DNA from: Mesorhizobium tianshanense | GTDB taxonomy: Bacteria > Pseudomonadota > Alphaproteobacteria > Rhizobiales > Rhizobiaceae | Assembly: GCF_007830515.1 (NCBI RefSeq) | Contig: NZ_VLKT01000030.1 | Span: 1 to 64,000 of the forward strand | Length of the DNA: 64,000 nucleotides | Direction of reading: 5' to 3' | Part shown: positions 43,801 to 53,167 of the stretch, in pieces | Numbering within the stretch: the stretch's first letter is position 1 | Layout: every line of letters starts with the position of its first letter | Notes under the pieces: model-generated | Database searches by the model: none | What the model was told of the DNA's origin: nothing | Seen by the model: the letters and a program-made list of their open reading frames with translations, nothing else | Position numbers and translations under genes: made by a program

Positions 43801-44392
43801 GATCGACGAGGCGAAGGAAGCCGTGATCGACACCGGCTCGCCGGTGCTGGACGCCGAGGCGGAGCCCGGCTTTGCCGTGATGCGGGGGCTGGCGCTGCAC
43901 AAATTGTTGCAGATGCTGCCCGGCATTGCGGAGGCCGAACGCCGGGGTGCCGCGGAGCGCTATCTCAAGCGCGCCGGCGCGCAATGGCCTGAAACCGAAC
44001 GCAATAGGGCTTTGGCCTCGGTGGCGGCGATCCTTGCCGACATCCGTTTCGGTGAACTGTTCTCGCCGTCCTCACGCGCGGAAGTCGCGGTCATGGGCAG
44101 CCTGGAGGTGAAGGGCAAATTACGCTCGATCTCCGGCAAGATCGACCGTCTGGCAGTTACACCAGGCAAGGTTTCGATCGTCGACTACAAGACCAATCGG
44201 CCGGCGCCAGCCGCGCTGGCGGACGTTCCTCCGGCCTATGTCCTGCAGCTCGCGCTCTATCGCGCGCTGCTCCAGCCGCTTTACCCCGAACATGAGGTCT
44301 CTGCGGCGCTGCTGTTCACCGAAGCGCCGCGGCTGATCGAGCTGCCGGCAAAGGCGATGGACGACGCCCTTGCCCGACTCACGGGAGCGTGA
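40880..44392 (+). CDS. addA: Double-strand break repair helicase AddA
   Basis: A 1170-residue UvrD-type helicase and nuclease. Walker A ANAGSGKTHVLAQ is near 30-42, DEAQDTSPDQWEV near 405, and motif VMTVHAAKGLEAPVVFLVD near 785. The C-terminal RecB-like nuclease contains KVSIVDYKTNRPAP near 1100. I set the start at GTG 40880, overlapping the addB stop (GTGA) and behind GGAGGGGAGG. The open frame runs much further upstream within addB but is only its shadow. Confidence 0.95.
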   Translation: MKKAYPIPTDTAASQASASDPQNSAWVSANAGSGKTHVLAQRVIRLLLRGTDPSKILCLTYTRAAAANMSNRVFSTLSEWTALGDAELATRIEALDGRGPDRETMRRARRLFAEALETPGGLKIQTIHAFCESVLHQFPLEANIPAHFEMLDPQMEASLFAAARRDMISGTAAGDPGLAEAFATILERGGEHGLDALLAEIVRKRDGLRAFISAAGGDGFRALFDEFKFRAGQTAEGLAASVWPLPGFLPDYFVTFARAAEAADARIVLNNLLPYAHLAFAENDSVRRLQLLAKAFLRADGEPYEPAKTFKKALLDRLPDLAERYLAAADAILEISDRLALFRMLEGTRAALTIADRLIARYEQLKRARGFLDFNDLITRTVNLLARPDAGPWVQYKLDQGIDHILLDEAQDTSPDQWEVVKRLAEEFFAGLGARDTVHRTVFAVGDEKQSIYSFQGAAPDSFADSRLLFAGKVRDANAAFADLKLTWSFRSTDDVLAAVDRVFADPVVRRGISHDPDPLNHKAIRTDAPGYVEVWPSIGADVVDEPDDWTQAVDHAHAPAVRVAENVAATIAGWIGNGEIIEGRGKKLRPGDVLVLVRKRDRFVHALTRALKRRDIPVAGADRLSLPGHIAVKDLIALGHFLIQPEDDLSLAAVLRSPIFDVSEEMLFALAGERPSGLSLIASLRRHADESAALAAIVAQLDTWSDEAAFKPVFEFYAGALARDGLRRKMIARLGPEAGDILDEFLSFCLAEERTGLPGLESFLSTLENAGPEIKREMDQTRDEVRVMTVHAAKGLEAPVVFLVDGGSAPFSDQHLPRLMPFDGSGEHWDGKGYLWRSASDVANGFSRAASARARELADDEYRRLLYVGMTRAEDRLIVCGYHGKRAPNAGTWHSIVSRALVGAPESTERQHPATGETVHRFHVTKLPPVAPAAAEEARQTQQFAPLPETLFQPLPPFEDLPRPLSPSGASALIDEAKEAVIDTGSPVLDAEAEPGFAVMRGLALHKLLQMLPGIAEAERRGAAERYLKRAGAQWPETERNRALASVAAILADIRFGELFSPSSRAEVAVMGSLEVKGKLRSISGKIDRLAVTPGKVSIVDYKTNRPAPAALADVPPAYVLQLALYRALLQPLYPEHEVSAALLFTEAPRLIELPAKAMDDALARLTGA

Positions 44393-44467
44393 CACAACAG
44401 CTGCTTGAAGAAGGGCGCAATAACCACCACATTTGGTGCGAAAAACAACTCTCGAAAGGATTTCAGC

Positions 44468-44791
44468 ATGGCCACCGTCAAGGTCGACAAGAGCAATTTC
44501 CAGGCTGACGTGCTCGACGCCAAGGAGCCGGTCGTGGTCGATTTCTGGGCGGAATGGTGCGGCCCGTGCAAGATGATCGCGCCGGCGCTGGAAGACATCG
44601 CCGTCGAACTCGGCGGCAAGGTCAAGATCGCCAAGCTCAACATCGACGAGAATCCGGAGTTGGCCGCGCAGTTCGGCGTGCGCTCGATCCCGACGCTGAT
44701 GATCTTCAAGGACGGCGAAATGGCCGACATGAAGGTTGGCGCAGCACCCAAGACCGCGCTGTCGCACTGGATCAACGGCAATCTCGCCTGA
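44468..44791 (+). CDS. trxA: Thioredoxin
   Basis: A 107-residue thioredoxin with the WCGPCK active site near 32-37 and the cis-Pro loop SIPTLMIF near 75. It is a cytosolic dithiol reductant. ATG 44468 (MATVKVDKSN) follows GAAAGGA. It lies 75 bases after addA and is followed by a strong terminator, closing this plus-strand run. Confidence 0.96.
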   Translation: MATVKVDKSNFQADVLDAKEPVVVDFWAEWCGPCKMIAPALEDIAVELGGKVKIAKLNIDENPELAAQFGVRSIPTLMIFKDGEMADMKVGAAPKTALSHWINGNLA

Positions 44792-44813
44792 TCCGGCCCG
44801 AAATTCTGCAGCC

Positions 44814-44840
44814 AAGCCCGGCCGTCGCGCCGGGCTTTTT
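44814..44840 (+). terminator. Intrinsic terminator of trxA
   Basis: AAGCCCGGC and GCCGGGCTT form a nine-base stem with a six-base loop ending in TTTTT, 22 bases after the trxA stop. Confidence 0.88.
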
Positions 44841-44919
44841 GCTGGCGTCATCGCCAGGTCGCTCTGGCCCTCGCGCTGTCGCACTCCATGTCCTCTGTTC
44901 AGGCAAAGAGGAGAACTCC

Positions 44920-45201
44920 ATGACAGGATCCGCCAAGGCAACCGTCTTCATCGACAATGACCGCGTCATCGTCACCGAGTACCGCTTCGCGCCGGGCGAC
45001 AACACAGGCTGGCACCGCCATGGCCATGACTACGTCGTCGTGCCGCTGATGGACGGCAAGGTCAAGCTGTTGACCAAGGATGGCGAATCCTTTGCCGAGA
45101 TGAAGAAGGGGGCGCCCTATTTCCGCAAGGAAGGCGTCGAGCACGACGTCATCAGCGCCAATGAGGGTGAATACGCCTTCATCGAGATCGAGCTGAAGTA
45201 A
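44920..45201 (+). CDS. Small single-domain cupin protein
   Basis: A 93-residue beta-barrel protein of the cupin type. The metal motif GDNTGWHRHGHDYVVVPL (about 26-43) supplies three His residues, and GVEHDVIS (about 72) the second-motif His. ATG 44920 follows AGAGGAGAA. The ligand or reaction is unknown. It sits alone between the trxA terminator and the convergent VOC gene. Confidence 0.82.
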   Translation: MTGSAKATVFIDNDRVIVTEYRFAPGDNTGWHRHGHDYVVVPLMDGKVKLLTKDGESFAEMKKGAPYFRKEGVEHDVISANEGEYAFIEIELK

Positions 45202-45213
45202 TCCACCGCGCGA

Positions 45214-45633
45214 TCACCAATCGGCGATGCGATCGCCTCCGGCGAATTGCGCACTCTTTTCGGTATACTCGAACAACTCGATCTTCACGTCGTTGGGATC
45301 GCGTATCCAGGCCTGATAGGTGTCATCGCACGCGTGTTTCTTTGCCGTGACATCGATGCCCTTCGATCTTATGTGGGCGATCGCCGCGTCGATGTTTTCC
45401 ACCTCAAGGCAGAAGTGGTTGATCTGGTTCAAGTCGCTATAGCGGGCCTCGTCTTTCCCAAATACCTCGACGTGGCTGCGGCCGCCGCAATTGAGGTAGA
45501 ACCCGAAAATCTTGCCGTCGCGCAGGAAATTGAACTGGGTGTCCATGCCAAGAACGTCCCTGTAGAAGCTTCGCGTCGCTTCCAGGTCATGCGCGAAGAT
45601 GCAGACATGAGCGAGCTGCTTTACCTTGATCAT
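45214..45633 (-). CDS. VOC-superfamily (glyoxalase/dioxygenase-like) protein
   Basis: A 139-residue single VOC protein. The two halves start LAHVCIFAHDLEATRSFYRDVLG and NQINHFCLEVENIDAAIAHIR, and metal-type residues His, Glu (VEVF) and Glu (KIELFEY) are in place. ATG 45633 follows GAGGAGCAG and lies 26 bases after the folC stop, so it may be the last gene of the trp-accD-folC run. The substrate is unknown; lactoylglutathione lyase is one possibility. Confidence 0.85.
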   Translation of the reverse strand: MIKVKQLAHVCIFAHDLEATRSFYRDVLGMDTQFNFLRDGKIFGFYLNCGGRSHVEVFGKDEARYSDLNQINHFCLEVENIDAAIAHIRSKGIDVTAKKHACDDTYQAWIRDPNDVKIELFEYTEKSAQFAGGDRIADW

Positions 45634-45659
45634 GACTGCTCCTCGCGGAAAATCCGGCT

Positions 45660-46985
45660 TCAGACCGGCGGCGTGCCGTTCTCGGCCAGCACCGCGCCGG
45701 CCAGGTAGAGCGAGCCGCTGATCAGGATGCGCGGCGGCGGCCCGTCCCATGTATCACGCAACAGCATCAATGCATTGGCGACGGAGCTCACCGGCTCGGC
45801 CGACAGCCCGGCCTCGACGGCGCGGATCGCCAGTTCGTCATTCGGCACGCTGGCCTCGCTGAGGCTCACCGGCACTGTGTAGACATGCCGGACTAGGCCC
45901 TTGAAGGCGCGGAAATAGCCGCTCTGGTCCTTGGTGTTGATCATGCCGGAAATCAGGAACAGCGGCCGCGGGTTCTTTTCCTCCCGCTCGGCCAGCGCCT
46001 CGGCAACAACGATGCCGGCGCCCGGATTGTGGCCGCCATCGAGCCAGATTTCGGCGCCCTTCGGCGCCAGTTCCGTCAGCCTGCCTGGCGGCAATTTCTG
46101 CATCCGCGCCGGCCATGCGGCATTGGTCATCGCCTTCTCGGCGGTGCGATGGCCGATCTCGAAGCCCGCCGCCTTGACCGCCGCGATCGCCGCCGCCGCG
46201 TTGGCGAATTGGTGGCGTCCCGGCAGGCGCGGCGGCGGCAGGTCCATCAGACCGTCTTCGTCCTGATAGACCATGCGGCCGTTTTCCTCGAAGGCGAGGA
46301 AATCCTGGCCATAGACGAAGGCGGGACAGTCGAGCCGCTCGGCGGTTTCGATGAGCACCTGCAGCGCCGTTTCGCTTTCCTGCGCGCCGATGACCACCGG
46401 GCAACCGGGCTTGATGATGCCGGCTTTTTCGGCGGCGATCAGTTCGACACGGTCGCCGAGATAGGCTTCGTGGTCGAGCGAGACCGGCATGATCACCGAC
46501 ACCGCCGGCTCGGTGACGACATTGGTGGCGTCGAAGCGGCCGCCGAGGCCGACCTCGATGATGACGGCATCCGCCGGATGTTCCGAAAACAGCAGGAAGG
46601 TGACGGCGGTGAGGATCTCGAAGACGGTGATCGTCTCGCCTCCATTGGCCTTGGCGACGCGGGCAATGGCATCGGCGAAGACCTTGTCCTCGACCAGCCT
46701 GCCGCCGCCGTCGGCGGCCAGCCGGTAGCGCTCATGCCAGTTCACCAGATGTGGTGACGTGTGGACATGGACGCGGTGGCCGGCCGCTTCGAGCAGCGCC
46801 CGCGAAAAGGCGGCGCAGGAACCCTTGCCGTTGGTGCCGGCGATGTGGATGACCGGCGGCAGATGGTTCTGCGGATTGCCCAGCCGCTCCAGCAGCCGCG
46901 AAATGCGGTCGAGCGAAAGATCGAAGCCCTTCGGATGAAGCGACATCAGGCTTTCGATTTCGCGGTCGGCGGCAAGCGTGGTCAT
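45660..46985 (-). CDS. folC: Bifunctional dihydrofolate/folylpolyglutamate synthase
   Basis: A 441-residue Mur-ligase-type enzyme adding glutamate to dihydropteroate and folates. The P-loop is IHIAGTNGKGSCAAF near 47-61, followed by TSPHLVNWHERY, GLGGRFDATNV and the C-terminal-domain DGGHNPGAG near 320. ATG 46985 is the first in-frame start after the accD end, 61 bases away. It lies in the common rhizobial order trpFBA-accD-folC. Confidence 0.95.
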   Translation of the reverse strand: MTTLAADREIESLMSLHPKGFDLSLDRISRLLERLGNPQNHLPPVIHIAGTNGKGSCAAFSRALLEAAGHRVHVHTSPHLVNWHERYRLAADGGGRLVEDKVFADAIARVAKANGGETITVFEILTAVTFLLFSEHPADAVIIEVGLGGRFDATNVVTEPAVSVIMPVSLDHEAYLGDRVELIAAEKAGIIKPGCPVVIGAQESETALQVLIETAERLDCPAFVYGQDFLAFEENGRMVYQDEDGLMDLPPPRLPGRHQFANAAAAIAAVKAAGFEIGHRTAEKAMTNAAWPARMQKLPPGRLTELAPKGAEIWLDGGHNPGAGIVVAEALAEREEKNPRPLFLISGMINTKDQSGYFRAFKGLVRHVYTVPVSLSEASVPNDELAIRAVEAGLSAEPVSSVANALMLLRDTWDGPPPRILISGSLYLAGAVLAENGTPPV

Positions 46986-47046
46986 GGTGGAATCCTAGGC
47001 GCGCCACAGACGGCGCGCAATCGCGTTCGCGGCGAAGGATGTCGCG

Positions 47047-47973
47047 TCAGGCTTGCGGGCGTGCTTCCGCCGGGATCGCCGCCGGCGGCAGGATTTCCGG
47101 CTCCAGCGGCTTTTGCGTTTCGGGCAGCTTGAGCAGCATTTTCAGGAGCCGCGCGATCGTCTGTCGCATCTCCAGCCGCGACACCACCATGTCGACCATG
47201 CCGTGCTCCATCAGATATTCGGAGCGCTGGAAGCCATCGGGCAGCTTTTCCCGGATGGTCTGCTCGATGACCCGCGGCCCGGCAAAGCCGATCAGCGCGC
47301 CGGGCTCGGCGATGTGCACGTCGCCCAGCATGGCATAGGAGGCAGTGACGCCGCCGGTGGTCGGGTTGGTCAGAACGACGATATAGGGAAGGCCGGCCTC
47401 CTTCAGCCGATCGACACCCACTGTGGTTCTCGGCAACTGCATCAGCGACAGGATGCCTTCCTGCATGCGGGCGCCGCCGGAGGCCGCGAACAGCACCAGC
47501 GGCCGTTTGCGCTGCAACGCCACTTCAAAGGCATGAACGATGGCGTCGCCGGCGGCCATGCCAAGCGAGCCGCCCATGAAGGCGAAGTCCTGCACCGTCA
47601 CCACCACCGGCAAGCCTTCGACGGTCCCCAGCGCATTGACGATGGCATCTTCGAGCCCGGTCTTGGCCTTGGCGTCCTTCAGCCGGTCGGTGTAGCGCTT
47701 CTCGTCGCGGAATTTCAGCGGATCCTGCACGACCTTGGGGTTTTCGAGCGTCTCGTACTTGCCGTCGTCGAAGAAGAATTTCAGCCGCTCCTTGGCCGAG
47801 ATCTTCATGTGGTGGCCGGAAGACGGGATGACGAACTGGTTCTGCTCCAGATCCTTGTGGAAGACCATCTCGCCGGTCTCGGGATCCTTGATCCAGAGGT
47901 TCTCGGGCATGTCGGTGCGCCGGCCGAGCATCGAATTGATCTTCGGGCGAACGTAGTTGGTGATCCAGTTCAT
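47047..47973 (-). CDS. accD: Acetyl-CoA carboxylase carboxyltransferase subunit beta, without zinc-ribbon cysteines
   Basis: A 308-residue beta subunit of the carboxyltransferase that makes malonyl-CoA. The crotonase-type core is clear: FMGGSLGMAAGDAIV, FAASGGARMQEGILSLMQ and TNPTTGGVTASYAMLGD. The N-terminal zinc ribbon of E. coli AccD (CxxC...CPxC before HHM) is here NLWIKDPETGE...FVIPSSGHHMKI, with no Cys at any of the four positions. ATG 47973 opens the family N-terminus MNWITNYVRPKINSML. It lies 47 bases after trpA. Confidence 0.94.
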   Translation of the reverse strand: MNWITNYVRPKINSMLGRRTDMPENLWIKDPETGEMVFHKDLEQNQFVIPSSGHHMKISAKERLKFFFDDGKYETLENPKVVQDPLKFRDEKRYTDRLKDAKAKTGLEDAIVNALGTVEGLPVVVTVQDFAFMGGSLGMAAGDAIVHAFEVALQRKRPLVLFAASGGARMQEGILSLMQLPRTTVGVDRLKEAGLPYIVVLTNPTTGGVTASYAMLGDVHIAEPGALIGFAGPRVIEQTIREKLPDGFQRSEYLMEHGMVDMVVSRLEMRQTIARLLKMLLKLPETQKPLEPEILPPAAIPAEARPQA

Positions 47974-48020
47974 CGCTTCGGCTCCTGTCCTGACGAAGAG
48001 GTAGGAAAGACGTAGGAAGA

Positions 48021-48860
48021 CTATTCGGCGGCAGCAAGGCGAGCCGCGCGCACGCCTTGCGAAAGCCCGCTGACCAGCGTGGCGACTGCCTCGGCCGGGT
48101 CGGCGGTCTTTTCGCCCTTCGGCCCCAGCACATTGGCCACCGCATTGACGATCGCGGTGCCGACGACGACGCCATCGGCATTGGCGCCGATCACGCGCGC
48201 CTGCTCGGCGGTCTTGACGCCGAAGCCGACACAGACCGGCAGGTCGGTATGGCCCTTGATGCGCCCGACCGCCGCCGCCACCTTGCCGGTGTCGGCAAGC
48301 GCCGAGCCGGTGATGCCGGTCATCGACACGTAGTAGACGAAACCCGACGTGTTCTGCAGCACCTTGGGCAGGCGCTTGTCGTCGGTGGTCGGCGTCGCCA
48401 GCCGGATGAAATTGATGCCGGCCTTCAGCGCCGGAATGCACAGTTCCTCATCCATTTCCGGCGGCAGGTCGACGACGATCAGCCCGTCTATGCCGCTGGC
48501 CAGCGCATCCCTGAGGAAGCGGTCGACGCCGTAGATGTAGATCGGGTTGTAGTAGCCCATCAAAACGATCGGCGTCTCATTGTCGCCGGCGCGGAATTCC
48601 GACGCCATCTTCAGCGTCTTGACCAGCGTCTGGCCGCCCTTCAGCGCGCGCAGGCCTGCCGCCTGGATCGCAGGGCCGTCGGCCATCGGATCGGAAAACG
48701 GCATGCCGAGCTCGATGATGTCGCTGCCGGCGCCGGGCAGCGCCTTCATGATCGACAGGGAGGTGTCGTAATCCGGGTCGCCGCCCATGAAATAGGTGAC
48801 GAGCGCCGGGCGCCCTTCGGCCTTCAGCTTGGCCATGCGGCGGTCGATGCGGGTGGTCAT
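48021..48860 (-). CDS. trpA: Tryptophan synthase alpha chain
   Basis: A 279-residue TIM barrel that cleaves indole-3-glycerol phosphate and passes indole to TrpB. The catalytic Glu is in IIELGMPFSDPMADGP near 49 and the Asp in GLIVVDLPPEMD near 128. VGFGVKT is a phosphate loop near 213. ATG 48860 starts 2 bases after the trpB stop. Confidence 0.96.
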   Translation of the reverse strand: MTTRIDRRMAKLKAEGRPALVTYFMGGDPDYDTSLSIMKALPGAGSDIIELGMPFSDPMADGPAIQAAGLRALKGGQTLVKTLKMASEFRAGDNETPIVLMGYYNPIYIYGVDRFLRDALASGIDGLIVVDLPPEMDEELCIPALKAGINFIRLATPTTDDKRLPKVLQNTSGFVYYVSMTGITGSALADTGKVAAAVGRIKGHTDLPVCVGFGVKTAEQARVIGANADGVVVGTAIVNAVANVLGPKGEKTADPAEAVATLVSGLSQGVRAARLAAAE

Positions 48861-48862
48861 GA

Positions 48863-50113
<1,251 letters not shown>

Positions 50114-50137
50114 CGCCGATCTCCTACTTCTTGTTTT

Positions 50138-50189
50138 GGAGCATGTCCTTGTCGGAAAAACCGGTTTCCACTTTTCCGGGACATGCTCC
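50138..50189. repeat. Palindromic repeat between trpF and trpB
   Basis: GGAGCATGTCC at 50138-50148 pairs with GGACATGCTCC at 50179-50189. The inner part is the reverse complement of the GAAAAGTGG-AACCGGTTTTC-GACAA core found at 29653-29776. Confidence 0.85.
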
Positions 50190-50201
50190 GGGTTCTATCC
50201 T

Positions 50202-50861
50202 TCAGGCTGCGCGGGTGTTCCGCGCGGCTCCGACGGCCCGGAAAAACTGTTCGATCAGCGCCGGATCCTTGACGCCAGGCGCGCTTTCCACACCAGAGGA
50301 AATGTCTAATCCGGGCGGATTGGCAAGCCGAACGGCATCGCCGATATTGGCGGCGTTCAACCCACCCGAAAGCATGTAATCGACGCCTGCGTCAAGGCCG
50401 GCCAGAATGCGCCAGTCGAAGGCAACGCCGTTGCCGCCCGGCAGTTCCGAACCCTTCGGCGGCTTGGCGTCGAACAGGAAACGGTCGGCAATGCCGACGA
50501 AGGGTTTTATCCGCTCCAGATCGGCAGCGGCGCTGACGGCCAGCGCCTTCATCACCGGCAGGCCATAGCGGGCCTTGACCTGCGCCACCCGCTCGGGCGT
50601 TTCCGAACCATGCAGCTGCAGCATGTCGGGCTGCATTTTCTCAACGATTTCATCCAGCAACGCATCGCCGGCGTCGACCGTCACGGCAACCGCCTTGGCC
50701 TTGCCGATCGCCGCTTCACGCAAGCGGCGGGCTTGCGCTGGCTCGACATAGCGCGGGCTTTTGGCGAAGAAAATGAAGCCGACATGGCTGGCGCCGCCGG
50801 CCAGTGCCGCGGCTAATGCCTTGTCGGTCTTCAATCCGCATATCTTGATGTCGAGCGCCAT
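50202..50861 (-). CDS. trpF: Phosphoribosylanthranilate isomerase
   Basis: A 219-residue TIM barrel for the third step of the tryptophan branch. The catalytic Cys is in LDIKICGLKTD near 7 and the Asp in RFLFDAKPPKGSELPGG near 130. The C-terminal phosphate loop is YMLSGGLNAANI. ATG 50861 (MALDIK) matches family N-termini; upstream in-frame residues were rejected. It is the first gene of the trpFBA-accD-folC run. Confidence 0.95.
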   Translation of the reverse strand: MALDIKICGLKTDKALAAALAGGASHVGFIFFAKSPRYVEPAQARRLREAAIGKAKAVAVTVDAGDALLDEIVEKMQPDMLQLHGSETPERVAQVKARYGLPVMKALAVSAAADLERIKPFVGIADRFLFDAKPPKGSELPGGNGVAFDWRILAGLDAGVDYMLSGGLNAANIGDAVRLANPPGLDISSGVESAPGVKDPALIEQFFRAVGAARNTRAA

Positions 50862-50972
50862 GACGCGGGGATTGGCACGAAACGGCAAAAGAGTCGAGAA
50901 AAAGCATGCTGTTTGCCGCCAGCGCGGAACGCGCTACCTTCTTCCCAGGGACTGCAGGCGGGAGCAGAAAAC

Positions 50973-51191
50973 ATGGCAGACCAAACCGTTGCCCAACTCA
51001 GGCAAAAGATCGCGCAGGCCCGCGAGGTCATTGTGCATCTGATGCACAAAGCCGCCTTCAACGGCGCCGAGGCGCAGCGCGCGCTCGACTATTTCGACAG
51101 CGACGCCTTCGAGACGGACTTCTTGCCATGGCCGCGCCATGCCGATGGAGGCTTGCGGCCGGAGGAGCTCAACGCAGCGAACGACGATTGA
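50973..51191 (+). CDS. Small hypothetical protein (72 aa)
   Basis: A 72-residue acidic protein. The first half (TVAQLRQKIAQAREVIVHLMHKA) is a probable amphipathic helix, and the C-terminal part is polar with FETDFLPWPRHADGG. ATG 50973 follows GGGAGCAG. I do not recognise the family. It is divergent from trpF, so the 110 bases between them hold both promoters. Confidence 0.6.
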   Translation: MADQTVAQLRQKIAQAREVIVHLMHKAAFNGAEAQRALDYFDSDAFETDFLPWPRHADGGLRPEELNAANDD

Positions 51192-51217
51192 TCGGCTAAG
51201 CTTTCAAAGCTCGCTTG

Positions 51218-51685
51218 TCATTGGAGTGTCGCCACTCCCAACGCGCGGCTCAGCTCGTTCATGGCCTCCAATGGAAACTCGTGACGGACCCAATTCTCCT
51301 TGTAACCCTTGACGCCATGTGTGTTCAGAACCGCACGAACGGCACTGAGAACTGCTTCTGCGAACTCTCGCAACCCGCATGTGGCTTCAAGTTTCATCTC
51401 GCCGAAGTCATCTGGCTCGTCAGACCAGATTTCTGAAAATTCCAGTATCTGCACTCTGACAAATGCGCCTTCCGGCACCAGGACGAAGCGATACTCACCG
51501 GGTTCATCACAGAAGCGAGCGACCGAATACCTGGTGCCTTTCAGCGCTTTTAGTGTAGCGCCAAGCAGCTCGTTGAGAGCATCGCCCAGATAAGACGCTG
51601 CCACGGTTGCTTGAAGGTCGCCAACCGTCACATCGCACATCGCCCAGCCCGCTCCAATCAGCCGGTATTCGATCCGCGCGGGCAT
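51218..51685 (-). CDS. Hypothetical protein (155 aa)
   Basis: A 155-residue soluble protein I do not recognise. It has alternating beta-like stretches (IEYRLIGAGWAMCDVTVGD and YRFVLVPEGAFVRVQILEF) followed by helical segments with EATCGLREFAEAVLSAVRAVL. ATG 51685 follows the stop of the upstream peptidase gene by three bases. The layout recalls small immunity-type proteins, but no partner toxin is seen nearby. Confidence 0.6.
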   Translation of the reverse strand: MPARIEYRLIGAGWAMCDVTVGDLQATVAASYLGDALNELLGATLKALKGTRYSVARFCDEPGEYRFVLVPEGAFVRVQILEFSEIWSDEPDDFGEMKLEATCGLREFAEAVLSAVRAVLNTHGVKGYKENWVRHEFPLEAMNELSRALGVATLQ

Positions 51686-51688
51686 CAA

Positions 51689-52447
51689 TCACTCGAACAT
51701 GATCGCCTGCAGCGCGCCGCCGTTGCGCTTGAGCCAGTCCTTGCAGCGCTCGGTGTCGGGGCAGAGCTGCTCGCACAATTTCCAGAATTTCGGGCCGTGG
51801 TTCATCTCCTTGAGATGCGCCACCTCATGCGCGACGAGGTAGTTTATGACCGGTGCCGGAGCCATCATGATGCGCCAGGAGAAGGACAGATTGCCGTCGG
51901 ACGTGCACGATCCCCAGCGGCTCGACGTGTCCTTGAAGCGGATCGCCCTGGCGCGTTTGCCGACCGCCCCGGTGTGCTTGATCACCAGCGCCTCGATCTC
52001 GCGCTTGGCTTCGCGCTTGAGGAAATCGGCGATGCGGCGCGGCAGATGCACGCGATCGCCATGCACGATCATCAGCGGGCCGCGCTCGTCGCGCGACAGC
52101 ATGACGGTGCCGCGTTTCGAAGGTTCATGAACGATGCGATGCGGCACGCCGCGCACCGGTATCTTGATGCCGGGCCGCACCTGCGGCCGGTTGGGCACCT
52201 TGGCCAGCCGCTGCTCCAGCCAGTCCTGATGCCGGTCCAGGAATTTTTCAACCTCGCCCCGCCGCAGGCCCGGCGGCACGGTGATGCGCAAGCCGCGGCC
52301 GCCGGAATCGATGCGCAGCGTCAGGCGGCGCGCCCGGTCGCTCTCGACGATCTTGAGCGGCAGCGTGCGGCCGGCAACGCAATGCTCTCGCTCCACGGCG
52401 GGGGCGGGCCTGGGTTTGGTCAGGTTGCGGAAGAAGCCGAATGACAT
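51689..52447 (-). CDS. YgjP-like M48-type metallopeptidase (DUF45)
   Basis: A 252-residue protein with the zinc motif HEVAHLKEMNHGPKFW near 211-226, HExxH plus a third His in the NHGPKFW block. DTSSRWGSCTSDGNLSFSWR lies just before it, a hallmark of the YgjP/DUF45 family. No signal peptide is visible, so it is probably cytosolic. ATG 52447 is used. Its substrate is unknown. It is followed 3 bases later by the 155-residue hypothetical gene. Confidence 0.88.
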   Translation of the reverse strand: MSFGFFRNLTKPRPAPAVEREHCVAGRTLPLKIVESDRARRLTLRIDSGGRGLRITVPPGLRRGEVEKFLDRHQDWLEQRLAKVPNRPQVRPGIKIPVRGVPHRIVHEPSKRGTVMLSRDERGPLMIVHGDRVHLPRRIADFLKREAKREIEALVIKHTGAVGKRARAIRFKDTSSRWGSCTSDGNLSFSWRIMMAPAPVINYLVAHEVAHLKEMNHGPKFWKLCEQLCPDTERCKDWLKRNGGALQAIMFE

Positions 52448-52485
52448 GGCGTGACGATACGCGATTCGAGGAAAACGAATAGAAC

Positions 52486-52523
52486 AAAAAAGAAACGGCG
52501 CCGCTGACGCGACGCCGTTTTTT
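52486..52523. terminator. Bidirectional-type terminator downstream of the DUF2852 gene
   Basis: AACGGCG at 52494-52500 pairs with CGCCGTT at 52513-52519, flanked by A-rich sequence on the left and TTTTTT on the right, so it can act on both strands. The natural user is the minus-strand DUF2852 gene ending at 52547. Confidence 0.7.
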
Positions 52524-52546
52524 GATTATTTATCGGGGCAAGGGCC

Positions 52547-53050
52547 TTACTCGTCGAGCAGGCCAGGCGTGGACTTGCCGCTGCGCTTGCCGGTCCCCGT
52601 AGAGCCGGTCGATCCACCGGTTGTCGGACCACCGGTTGTCGGGGAGGTCGACTTGTTGCGGTTCGCCATGAAGCGGTCGAACTCTTCCTGGTCCTTGGCG
52701 CGACGCAATTCCCTGGCATATTCGTCGAACTCGCTCAGCATCTCGTCGAGCTTGCGGCGCTCTTCATTGAGCCGCTCGAGTTCCTTTTCGCGCCAGTCGT
52801 CGAAAGCGACATTGCCGGTGCGGGCGGAGCCGTGGCCCCAGCGCGCCGCCTTGTCGGAACCGCGGCGGCAGCCGGCGAAGATGCCGTCGGTCGCGCGGTT
52901 GACGTCGCGCTTGAAGCCGTCAAGCCGGTCGCCCCAGATGATGTAGGCGAGCATGGCGAGGCCGAGCGGCCAGAACACCATGAAGCCGATCACCATCAGT
53001 GCGATGGTCGCCGGCGTCCAGGCCGGACGGATCAATGCAGATGTGTTCAT
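52547..53050 (-). CDS. DUF2852-family membrane-anchored protein
   Basis: A 167-residue protein. One hydrophobic segment (about 15-37, TIALMVIGFMVFWPLGLAML) is followed by a charged helical region (about 85-130, rich in E, R, K; probable coiled coil) and a low-complexity tail of PTTGG/STGSTGTG repeats. The pattern is that of DUF2852, of unknown function. ATG 53050 follows GGGAGAAA. It stands alone. Confidence 0.75.
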   Translation of the reverse strand: MNTSALIRPAWTPATIALMVIGFMVFWPLGLAMLAYIIWGDRLDGFKRDVNRATDGIFAGCRRGSDKAARWGHGSARTGNVAFDDWREKELERLNEERRKLDEMLSEFDEYARELRRAKDQEEFDRFMANRNKSTSPTTGGPTTGGSTGSTGTGKRSGKSTPGLLDE

Positions 53051-53167
53051 TTTCTCCCAGTCCTTCAGTTGGAGACAGCCAATCGCGGCTGCGTGGAATC
53101 GAAATGGGAAGGGAAAAACGGCGATTCAAGACAGCCACTGCCAAAACCGGACAAACGGCTGAAATGA

